A stretch of 20,185 nt of DNA from Parvibaculum sp049303435 (GTDB taxonomy: Bacteria; Pseudomonadota; Alphaproteobacteria; Parvibaculales; Parvibaculaceae). The notes under the pieces were generated by a model. The model saw only the letters and a program-made list of their open reading frames with translations, did no database searches and had not been told where the DNA came from. Numbering within the stretch: position 1 is the stretch's first letter; each line of letters opens with the position of its first letter. The stretch spans positions 1 to 20,185 of the forward strand of contig JBAQNC010000096.1 in assembly GCA_049303435.1 (NCBI GenBank), written 5' to 3'. Shown piece by piece: positions 8,215-15,874 of this stretch. The position numbers and the translations under genes were made by a program.

Positions 8215-9381
8215 TTGTCCAGACCATTGACCATAGCAGTTGTCGGCCTCGGCCAACGTATCGCCGTGGTCATCCGCCATCTTCTCGCAGCCGCGCCCGG
8301 CGCGCGGCTGGTCGGCTATGTCGACCCGGAACCCTATGGCCTTCCCTCGCTTGCCAAGCGCAACATCGCCACCGGGCCCGTCTTTGGCGACGTGACGACC
8401 ATGCTTGCCGAGACGAAACCCGATCTGCTGATGATCGGCTCGCCCAACCACCTGCATCTTGAACATATCAAGGCGGGGCTTGCGGCAGGTGTGCGCATCT
8501 TCAGCGAAAAGCCCGTCGTGCGAACGGAAGAGGAGACATGGGAGCTTGCGCGCCTGCTGCGCCAGCATGGCGAGGACAGCATCCTGGTCGGCCTCGTGAT
8601 CCGTTCCTCGCCCATCACGCGCGCGGTGACCGATCTCATCGCCCAAGGGCATCTCGGCCAGCTCGTCAGCATGGAGGGCAATGAGCATCTTCATCCCGAA
8701 CATGGCGCATTCCTGATGCGCGACTGGCGACGCCGGGAAGAATTCGGCGGCTCGTTCCTGCTCGACAAATGCTGCCATGACTTCGATATCTATCGGCTTC
8801 TGGCAGGCGCGCTGCCCGCGCAGGTCGCGAGCTTTGGCGGGCGAACGATCTTTACGGATGAAAACGAGGGCAAACTCACCGGCGCTCGATATGCCGATGG
8901 CACAGATGCCTATACCGTCTGGCGACCGGGCTGGAATACGTCGAACCGGACATTCGGTTCGGACGCCGATGTCGCCGACCATCAGGTCGCCATCGTCGAA
9001 TATGAAAACAACGTGCGCCTTTCCTTCAGCGCCAATACCCATGCGGGCCTGCCGCAACGTCGTTGGTATCTGGCGGGCACCAAGGGCGCGATCGAAGCCG
9101 ATCTTGTGACCGACCGTCTGCAACTGCGCGACGCGCTTGGCCTTCAACCCATGCAGACCATCGAGGTCGAGACCGGAGCCGGCGCACATGAAGGCATGGA
9201 CCCTGCGATGGGACGCGACCTTGCCGCTCATCTGCTCGAGGGCAAGCCCTTTCCCGTCAATGTCTATGACGCGATGGTGGCGGGCCTCACGGTGATGGCG
9301 ATTGATCGTGCCATGCGGGATAATTGCGTTGTCGATTGCCGCCCGCTCTGGGCGCGGCTGCATGAAGAACTGGGGCGGTAA
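8215..9381 (+). CDS. Gfo/Idh/MocA-family oxidoreductase (TTG start)
   Basis: This 388-residue NAD(P)-dependent oxidoreductase probably acts on a sugar, inositol or amino-sugar derivative; the substrate is not identifiable. The N-terminal Rossmann domain has 'IAVVGLGQRI' (residues 7-16), in which the third glycine of GxGxxG is replaced, 'GYVDPEP' after strand 2, 'IGSPNHLHLEH' and the family 'SEKPV' motif (EKP at 98-100). The C-terminal domain has 'GGSFLLDKCCHDFD' with D184 and H188 as the likely catalytic or structural pair, and this stretch has unusual paired cysteines. The start is TTG 8215, supported by AAGGGA 8 bases upstream and by the conserved sequence beginning right after it. It ends nine bases from the convergent aldolase gene. 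Confidence 0.9.
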   Translation: MSRPLTIAVVGLGQRIAVVIRHLLAAAPGARLVGYVDPEPYGLPSLAKRNIATGPVFGDVTTMLAETKPDLLMIGSPNHLHLEHIKAGLAAGVRIFSEKPVVRTEEETWELARLLRQHGEDSILVGLVIRSSPITRAVTDLIAQGHLGQLVSMEGNEHLHPEHGAFLMRDWRRREEFGGSFLLDKCCHDFDIYRLLAGALPAQVASFGGRTIFTDENEGKLTGARYADGTDAYTVWRPGWNTSNRTFGSDADVADHQVAIVEYENNVRLSFSANTHAGLPQRRWYLAGTKGAIEADLVTDRLQLRDALGLQPMQTIEVETGAGAHEGMDPAMGRDLAAHLLEGKPFPVNVYDAMVAGLTVMAIDRAMRDNCVVDCRPLWARLHEELGR

Positions 9382-9390
9382 CGTCAACCC

Positions 9391-10530
9391 TTACGCGCTC
9401 TTCCCCCGCGCCTCGATCGGCCAGATGGCGACCAACGTATCGCCGCGCACCACATGATAGGCGTCGTAGAGGTTCACGGTCGGGTCACAATGCGGCGTGA
9501 TGGCGGTGAGCGATGCGCCCAGGGCCAGGCTCTCGCCCTTGGGCAGCGCGATGCCGCCCTGCTCGTCGCCGAAGAAGAAATAGGCCGAGCCTTCCGGCGC
9601 GCCGGACAGCAGGACGGGCGCTTCGGCATCGGTCGAGAAGGCCTTGAAGCCTGCGTCCGTCGTCACGAGACCTGGCGTATTGTTGGAAATGACGCTCATC
9701 TGCACAAAGAGCGATGTTTCGAAAGGCACAGACGCGCCGTTGCCTGCCTTCACGTCGTTATACTGCTTGTCCATGAAGATATAGGAGCCGCCCTGCAACT
9801 CGGTCAGCACATGGGCTTCGGGATCGATGTCGAAGCTGCCCGTGCCGCCGCCCGAACAAATGTCGCAAGGCAGGCCCTCCGCCCTGAATGCGTCGCGCGT
9901 CGCGCCCAACAGTTTCATGGCAACCAGCGATTTTTCGCGGCGCTCGGCAAAATCCTCGATATGCATGACCTGACCGGCATAGCACTGCAATCCGCGCAGG
10001 ATGAGATTGTCGTCGGCGTGGATTTGTTTCGCCAGCGCCATGACGGGCTCGCCCGGCGCAATGCCTGTGCGGTGAAGGCCGGGGTCGAGATCGATGAGAA
10101 CCTTGAGCGGCTTGCCTGCGGCCTTGGCGGCGACGGCGAGCGCGTGCGCGTTATCGAGATTATCCACCGTCAGCATGAGATCGGAAATCCTGGCGTTCAA
10201 CGCCATGGCGCGGGCGATGCCGCGCTTCGTCACGACGGGCGATGTCACGATCAGGCTTCCGACGCCCCCCTCGCCCATCGTCTCGGCCTCGCCCAGTTTG
10301 GCGCAGCATTGACCGAGAGCGCCTGCGGCAAGCTGGGCCCTGGCGATATCGAGCGACTTATGCGTCTTGGAATGGGGCCGGAGCGAGAGGCCATTGCGTT
10401 TGCAATGATCGGCCATCTTGGCGACGTTGCGTTCGAAGGCGTCGAGATCAAGGACCAGCGCCGGGGTGGCCAGTTCGGCGCGCGAGCCCGGCTTTCCGAC
10501 GAGATCTTCATTAACGAAACGACCGGCCAT
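9391..10530 (-). CDS. DSD1-family PLP enzyme, D-threonine aldolase type
   Basis: This 379-residue fold-type III PLP enzyme belongs to the D-threonine aldolase / D-serine dehydratase (DSD1) family and probably cleaves a D-beta-hydroxy amino acid to glycine and an aldehyde. It shows the N-terminal alanine-racemase-like barrel start 'ATPALVLDLDAFERNV', the PLP lysine motif 'RPHSKTHK' (K55), 'DLDPGLHRTG', 'CSGGGTGSFD' (phosphate binding) and a metal site 'PHCDPT'. From memory, D-threonine aldolases use His and Asp in an H-x-D pattern (here H347 and D349), whereas D-serine dehydratases use H-x-C. That favours the aldolase. Start ATG 10530 has GGGGAG about 10 bases upstream; an upstream in-frame TTG at 10551 is less likely. 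Confidence 0.88.
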   Translation of the reverse strand: MAGRFVNEDLVGKPGSRAELATPALVLDLDAFERNVAKMADHCKRNGLSLRPHSKTHKSLDIARAQLAAGALGQCCAKLGEAETMGEGGVGSLIVTSPVVTKRGIARAMALNARISDLMLTVDNLDNAHALAVAAKAAGKPLKVLIDLDPGLHRTGIAPGEPVMALAKQIHADDNLILRGLQCYAGQVMHIEDFAERREKSLVAMKLLGATRDAFRAEGLPCDICSGGGTGSFDIDPEAHVLTELQGGSYIFMDKQYNDVKAGNGASVPFETSLFVQMSVISNNTPGLVTTDAGFKAFSTDAEAPVLLSGAPEGSAYFFFGDEQGGIALPKGESLALGASLTAITPHCDPTVNLYDAYHVVRGDTLVAIWPIEARGKSA

Positions 10531-10664
10531 GTAAGATATCTCCCCGCGCAACCTTCAAAATTCGATGGGCCGCCATCCTAGTCCGCAAGATCGAAACCGC
10601 AACACCCGCCCGGCGCTGCGTCACTTCCGCCGGTGGTCATGACTTTTGCCTCGCTTCTGCTATA

Positions 10665-10670
10665 TAGAAT
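10665..10670 (+). promoter_or_regulatory. Possible -10 box for the TetR gene
   Basis: TAGAAT within the AT-rich run TATATAGAAT is one mismatch from TATAAT and lies 26 bases before the GTG start. No convincing -35 hexamer is seen at 16-18 bases upstream. The region 10531-10695 between the aldolase and TetR genes holds no clear palindromic operator. Confidence 0.3.
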
Positions 10671-10695
10671 GGCAGGCACAGGAAGGGTTGAGCCG

Positions 10696-11361
10696 GTGAC
10701 GATATTGCGTATCGATGCGATGAAGAAAACGACGAGCGCCAAGAAGCGCGCGGCGAAAACGTCTGGCGCGCCCGTCGTTTCCGATACAAGGACCAGCGAC
10801 AAGCCAGCCCTTATTCTCGATTCCGCGCTGGAACTCTTCCGCCAATATGGCTATCGCCGCACCTCGATGGAGGATATCGCCCAGGCCGCCAATGTGGCCA
10901 AGGGCACGCTCTATATCTATTTCAAAAGCAAGGACGAATTGTTCGAGGCGCTGGCGCGTCGGCTCGCGGCGCAGGTCGAGGCGGACATTACCGCCGCCTT
11001 GGCGCTCGATCTGCCTTTCGAGGACAAGGTTCTGGCCGTACTCGACGCCAAGCTCGGGTTCATCTATCGCTGGGTGCTGTCAAGCCCGCATGCCTCCGAA
11101 CTCACAGACCCGACGAGCCGCCTGCCCGACGACGTCTTCGGCCCGGTGGACAGGTATTTGCGCAGACGGCTGGCCGAACTCTTCACCGATGCCGCCAAGC
11201 GCGGCGAAGTCGACCTGAAAAGCGCGGATCTCGCGCCAGAGGTCGCTGTCGACACTTTGCTCGCCGCCGCTCATGGAGCGGAATATGGTGCGGTCGATGA
11301 GGCCGAATTCCACGACCGGCTGACGCGGATCGGGCGGCTCACGCTACGCGGTTTACGCTGA
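10696..11361 (+). CDS. TetR/AcrR-family transcriptional regulator
   Basis: This is a 221-residue DNA-binding repressor-type protein. After a lysine-rich N-terminal tail ('KKTTSAKKRAAK'), the TetR helix-turn-helix domain runs from 'ALILDSALELFRQYGYRRTSMEDIAQAANVAKGTLYIYFKSKDELF'; the recognition part is 'VAKGTLYIYF'. The C-terminal helical ligand/dimer domain has no recognised ligand. I chose GTG 10696 because GGAAGGG ends 8 bases upstream; the ATG at 10720 would give 213 residues. It is divergent from the D-threonine-aldolase-type gene across 165 bases, making that gene a candidate target, although I see no operator. groES follows 193 bases later under its own heat-shock promoter. Confidence 0.9.
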   Translation: MTILRIDAMKKTTSAKKRAAKTSGAPVVSDTRTSDKPALILDSALELFRQYGYRRTSMEDIAQAANVAKGTLYIYFKSKDELFEALARRLAAQVEADITAALALDLPFEDKVLAVLDAKLGFIYRWVLSSPHASELTDPTSRLPDDVFGPVDRYLRRRLAELFTDAAKRGEVDLKSADLAPEVAVDTLLAAAHGAEYGAVDEAEFHDRLTRIGRLTLRGLR

Positions 11362-11426
11362 AGGGCTGCCTGCGGCCTAAATCCATGATTTTCCCGTGAT
11401 TATTTTGTGACACTCTGCCGCGCCGC

Positions 11427-11456
11427 CTTGACAGTCCGGGGGTGCGAGCCTATTTG
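11427..11456 (+). promoter_or_regulatory. RpoH (sigma-32)-type promoter of groESL
   Basis: CTTGAC at 11427-11432 and CCTATTT at 11449-11455, separated by 16 bases, match the alphaproteobacterial RpoH consensus as I recall it (CTTG ... CYTATNT). Read as a housekeeping promoter, it is TTGACA (11428-11433), a 17-base gap, then TATTTG (11451-11456). Transcription would start around 11463, just before the CIRCE element. Confidence 0.8.
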
Positions 11457-11468
11457 TTCACCGAGCTG

Positions 11469-11495
11469 TTAGCACTCCCGTCAGGCGAGTGCCAA
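11469..11495. promoter_or_regulatory. CIRCE operator (HrcA binding site)
   Basis: TTAGCACTC (11469-11477), nine bases, then GAGTGCCAA (11487-11495). The left arm is identical to the CIRCE consensus and the right arm differs at one base (C for T). It lies just downstream of the promoter in the groES leader, the standard position for HrcA repression. Together with the RpoH-type promoter this indicates dual heat-shock control. No hrcA gene is in the window. Confidence 0.95.
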
Positions 11496-11554
11496 AGTTC
11501 TCAATCAAACGTTTCCCGCAAATATAAGCGGTTTTCGAAACAGGAGACCTCAAG

Positions 11555-11863
11555 ATGAAATTCCGTCCTCTGCATGACCGCGTTGTCGTGCGCCGCCTCG
11601 AGGAAGAAACCAAGACCGCCGGTGGGATCATCATTCCCGAAACCGCGCAGGAAAAGCCCTCGCAGGGCGAAATCGTCGCCGTCGGCTCCGGCGCCCGCAA
11701 CGAAGATGGCAAGATCGTTGCCCTCGACGTCAAGGTCGGCGACACGGTGATTTTCGGAAAATGGTCGGGCACTGAAGTCAAGATTGACGGTCAGGATCTG
11801 CTGATCATGAAAGAATCCGACATCATGGGCGTTGTCGAAGGCGCCAAGAAGAAAAAAGGCTGA
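11555..11863 (+). CDS. groES: Co-chaperonin GroES (Cpn10)
   Basis: GroES is the heptameric lid of the GroEL folding chamber in the cytoplasm. The product is 102 residues, a usual alphaproteobacterial length, slightly above the 97 of E. coli. It begins with the canonical 'KFRPLHDRVVVRRLE', carries the mobile loop 'EEETKTAGGIIIPETAQEKPSQG' (about residues 17-39), and ends with 'LIMKESDIMGVVEG' plus a lysine-rich tail. AGGAGA at 11542-11547 is a good ribosome binding site 7 bases before the ATG. It is first in the groES-groEL operon, with an RpoH-type promoter and CIRCE in its leader. Confidence 0.99.
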   Translation: MKFRPLHDRVVVRRLEEETKTAGGIIIPETAQEKPSQGEIVAVGSGARNEDGKIVALDVKVGDTVIFGKWSGTEVKIDGQDLLIMKESDIMGVVEGAKKKKG

Positions 11864-11893
11864 ACAAGGCTCGGAAATCCTCACCGGATTTCG

Positions 11894-11913
11894 CGGGCCA
11901 TTTTGCTGGCCCG
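11894..11913 (+). other. Hairpin in the groES-groEL intergenic leader
   Basis: Perfect 7-bp stem CGGGCCA (11894-11900) and TGGCCCG (11907-11913) with the loop TTTTGC. It lies about 30 bases after the groES stop and 39 before groEL. A short T run (11918-11921) follows after four bases. It may be an RNA processing or stability element, or a weak attenuator. Confidence 0.6.
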
Positions 11914-11952
11914 ACGCTTTTCAGACCCGAGAATTCATAAGGAACGAAACAC

Positions 11953-13614
<1,662 letters not shown>

Positions 13615-13647
13615 GAAGCGCTGTCCTCAGTTACCTGAGAAACACGA

Positions 13648-13679
13648 GGGGCCGGTGGAAACACCGGCCCTTTTATTTT
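13648..13679 (+). terminator. Intrinsic terminator of groESL
   Basis: A 9-bp perfect stem GGGCCGGTG (13649-13657) and CACCGGCCC (13662-13670), closed by a GAAA tetraloop, is followed by TTTTATTTT. It starts 34 bases after the groEL stop and separates the chaperonin operon from the riboswitch-glyA unit. Confidence 0.95.
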
Positions 13680-13684
13680 GGACC

Positions 13685-13714
13685 TTGCCTCCCTCAGCCC
13701 ACCGCCCCTATCTT
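13685..13714 (+). promoter_or_regulatory. Candidate promoter of the riboswitch-glyA transcript
   Basis: TTGCCT (13685-13690) and TATCTT (13709-13714), spaced 18 bases, would start transcription near 13721, shortly before the riboswitch aptamer. Both boxes are imperfect. The position between the groESL terminator and the aptamer makes some promoter here necessary. Confidence 0.45.
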
Positions 13715-13738
13715 CACCCCGTTACCGGTCACATATCC

Positions 13739-13838
13739 TTCGCGCGACTGGCGATACGTGAGATGGGCAACCATCGGGGAGCGCGGAGACTGGTCTTTCA
13801 GCCGATCGCCTGGGCAGCATTTCAATGCTGGCCGGGCG
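13739..13838 (+). ncRNA. ZTP (pfl-motif) riboswitch upstream of glyA
   Basis: This RNA aptamer senses the purine intermediate ZMP/ZTP (AICAR phosphates), which builds up when 10-formyl-tetrahydrofolate is scarce. Both conserved halves match the pfl/ZTP consensus as I remember it. The 5' half has P1 arms CGCGC (13741-13745) and GCGCG (13781-13785) enclosing GACTGGCG (13746-13753), a P2 hairpin GATGG-GCAA-CCATC (13762-13775) and GGGGAGC (13776-13782). After a linker, the 3' half has GCCGATCGCCTGGGCA (13801-13816). Downstream, bases 13807-13820 can pair with 13825-13838 around a TTCA loop (13 of 14 pairs, including one G-T), followed by a T-rich stretch. This terminator-like hairpin would consume the 3' aptamer half, suggesting an ON switch. 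glyA is a known class of target gene. Confidence 0.93.
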
Positions 13839-13867
13839 TTGTCATTTTTACAGGCTGGAGACCCAAC

Positions 13868-15136
13868 ATGACCCGAACATTCACCCCCGAAAGAGCGCGG
13901 CTCGACGCGTCGGACCCGGAAATGCTCGCCGCCTTGCAAGGCGAGGAAGCCCGCCAGCGCGCAGGCCTCGAACTCATCCCTTCGGAAAACTACGCCTTCC
14001 CCGAAGTGCTGACGCTGCTGGGTTCGGCCTTCACGAATAAATATGCCGAGGGCTATCCGGGGCGGCGCTACTATGGCGGGCAGGAATATACCGACGCCGT
14101 CGAAACGCTGGCGCGCAACCGAGCCAAGGCGCTGTTCCGCGCCGAACACGCCAATGTGCAGCCGCTGTCGGGCTCGCCCATGAACCAGGCGGTCTATCTG
14201 GGGCTGCTCGAACCCGGCGACACGATCCTCGCCATGGACCTCTCCCACGGCGGACATCTGACGCATGGCGCGCCGGTCAGCCATATGGGCCGCCTCTTCA
14301 ATTTCGTGCGTTACAAGACCGACCCGCGCGACGGCTCCATCGACTTTGAAGCCTTGCGCAAGGTGGCCCGCGAGACGAAGCCGAAGATGGTCGTCTGCGG
14401 TTATTCCTCCTATCCGCGCGACTATGACTATGCCGATTTCAAGCGCGTCGCCGACGAGGTGGGCGCGCTCACCATGGCCGACGTCAGCCATATCGGCGGG
14501 CTCATCGCGGCCGATGTCATGCGCAATCCGCTGGACGCTGGGTTCGACGTCATGACCACCACCACGCATAAATCGCTTCGCGGCCCGCGTGGCGGTCTCA
14601 TTCTGTGCAAGGAGCCATTCGCCAAGCGGATCGACGCTTCCGTCTTTCCGGGCCTTCAGGGCGGCCCGCATATGAACCAGGTGGCCGCGGCGGCCACCAC
14701 CTTCAAGCTTGCCGCCCAGCCCGCCTTTCGCATCTATGCACGTCAGGTGCTCGCCAATGCCAAGGCGCTCGCGGGCGCGCTTGCCTCGCGGCAGGTGAAA
14801 CTTGTCACTGGCGGCACGGATAATCATCTCATCGTCATCGACACGATGCAGAGCTTCGACCTCGATGGCGCCAGAGCGCAGGCCGCGCTCGACCGGGTCG
14901 ACCTCACCACCAACAAGCAGGTGATCCCCGACGATCCGCTGCCGCCCATGCGTCCCTCGGGCGTGCGCATCGGCACACCGGCGCTGACCGCGCGTGGCAT
15001 CGGCATTGATGAAATGGACGAAATCGCCGCCATCATTGTCGAAACCTTGCGCGCCAGCGACGATCCCGCAATGGAAGCCGCGCTTGCGGCACGCACACGC
15101 GCGCTCACGGCGCGATATCCGGTGCCCGGTCTTTAA
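13868..15136 (+). CDS. glyA: Serine hydroxymethyltransferase, divergent type
   Basis: GlyA interconverts serine and glycine with tetrahydrofolate, the main source of one-carbon units for purine and thymidylate synthesis. The product is 422 residues, typical length. Seen are 'LELIPSEN' (E40), 'TNKYAEGYPGRRYYGG' (57-71), 'ADVSHIGGL' with D205 and H208, and the PLP lysine K235 in 'TTTTHKSLRGPRGG'. It differs from the commonest proteobacterial form at several motifs: 'QPLSGSPMN' where 'QPHSGSQAN' is usual, 'VSHIGG' for 'MAH(V/I)AG', and HKS for HKT, so it may be a second or transferred copy. I chose ATG 13868, with TGGAG 8 bases upstream; the open frame extends back into groEL without homology. 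It is controlled by the ZTP riboswitch and shares its stop with the convergent TetR gene. Confidence 0.93.
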   Translation: MTRTFTPERARLDASDPEMLAALQGEEARQRAGLELIPSENYAFPEVLTLLGSAFTNKYAEGYPGRRYYGGQEYTDAVETLARNRAKALFRAEHANVQPLSGSPMNQAVYLGLLEPGDTILAMDLSHGGHLTHGAPVSHMGRLFNFVRYKTDPRDGSIDFEALRKVARETKPKMVVCGYSSYPRDYDYADFKRVADEVGALTMADVSHIGGLIAADVMRNPLDAGFDVMTTTTHKSLRGPRGGLILCKEPFAKRIDASVFPGLQGGPHMNQVAAAATTFKLAAQPAFRIYARQVLANAKALAGALASRQVKLVTGGTDNHLIVIDTMQSFDLDGARAQAALDRVDLTTNKQVIPDDPLPPMRPSGVRIGTPALTARGIGIDEMDEIAAIIVETLRASDDPAMEAALAARTRALTARYPVPGL

Positions 15137-15783
15137 CTTTTCGGGCCCCTGGCCATGAAGCCCTCAAGCTCGCCACCCACGAGACGGCGGAATTCGACCA
15201 TCAACAGGTCGCCTTCGTCGCGCTCCACCGCGATGGCCAGACGCGTGGCGGCGCCTGCCATTTGCATGATGAGAAAACAGGCCGCCTCGAAACGGACATG
15301 CTCGGCGGGGTCCACGAAGCGCTTCAGTCCGTCATAAAAGATCCTGCCGTTCTCACGGCTGTCTTCAATGTCGAGCGCCTGAAGCATCTTGTCCGATTGT
15401 GTGCCGGACCAGACATCCCGAATGACGGGCTCGTCAAGGATCGTCGCGTAATAGCCATCGATTGCAAAATCGACATTGGCGAGCGCGTCTTCGGCCGTCT
15501 TTATGTTGCCCACGAGTTCGGCGAGCATCCCTCGCATCGCTTGCATGAAGCGCACAGCCAATGTCCGCAGGATCGTCGCCTTGTCGGGGAAGTATTGATA
15601 GAGCGAGCCAATAGGTATGCCCGCTCGGGCGGCCAGTTCAGTCATGCGCACCGCATCGCTGCCCGTTTCAGAAATCATCTCACTTGCCGTCGTCAATATT
15701 TTCTCGACGCGCTCCTTGGCCCTTTTTTGGGTCGGCTGGCGGCGCGGCGGCAGGGATGAAGGCGTTTCCTTGGTCGTTGGCAT
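15133..15783 (-). CDS. TetR/AcrR-family regulator, divergent from monooxygenase
   Basis: This 216-residue repressor-type protein starts with a basic leader 'PPRRQPTQKRAKERVEKIL', followed by the TetR helix-turn-helix ('ASEMISETGSDAVRMTELAARAGIPIGSLYQYFPDKATIL'). The C-terminal domain resembles the TetR_C group and has no identified ligand. ATG 15783 is the likely start; an in-frame TTG at 15816 would add 11 residues, and no strong ribosome binding site is seen. It is divergent from the flavin monooxygenase gene across 91 bases that hold a perfect inverted repeat at 15832-15849, so it probably controls the monooxygenase-dehydrogenase pair and itself. Its TAA stop overlaps that of glyA in the palindrome TTAA. 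Confidence 0.9.
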   Translation of the reverse strand: MPTTKETPSSLPPRRQPTQKRAKERVEKILTTASEMISETGSDAVRMTELAARAGIPIGSLYQYFPDKATILRTLAVRFMQAMRGMLAELVGNIKTAEDALANVDFAIDGYYATILDEPVIRDVWSGTQSDKMLQALDIEDSRENGRIFYDGLKRFVDPAEHVRFEAACFLIMQMAGAATRLAIAVERDEGDLLMVEFRRLVGGELEGFMARGPKS

Positions 15784-15831
15784 GGCAACAACTCGCGAAA
15801 TTTTTCTTGCGTCCAAATTGTTTGAAGTTTA

Positions 15832-15849
15832 TCACATTCACAAATGTGA
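15832..15849. promoter_or_regulatory. Palindromic operator candidate for the TetR regulator
   Basis: TCACATT (15832-15838), CACA, AATGTGA (15843-15849) is a perfect 7-bp inverted repeat in the AT-rich 91-base gap between the divergent TetR and monooxygenase genes. It lies 25 bases before the monooxygenase ATG. Size and placement suit a TetR dimer site. Confidence 0.65.
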
Positions 15850-15874
15850 GGGTTACTCATTTTTGGAGAGAGAA

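Noticed and set aside
7567..9387. 606-codon open frame antisense to the GNAT and Gfo/Idh genes
   Set aside because: No family motifs, and it is exactly antisense to two genes with clear motifs. Long antisense frames are expected in high-GC coding DNA.
13694..14827. 377-codon minus-strand frame across the riboswitch and glyA
   Set aside because: Covers a structured RNA and the opposite strand of a clear SHMT; no similarity to any family.
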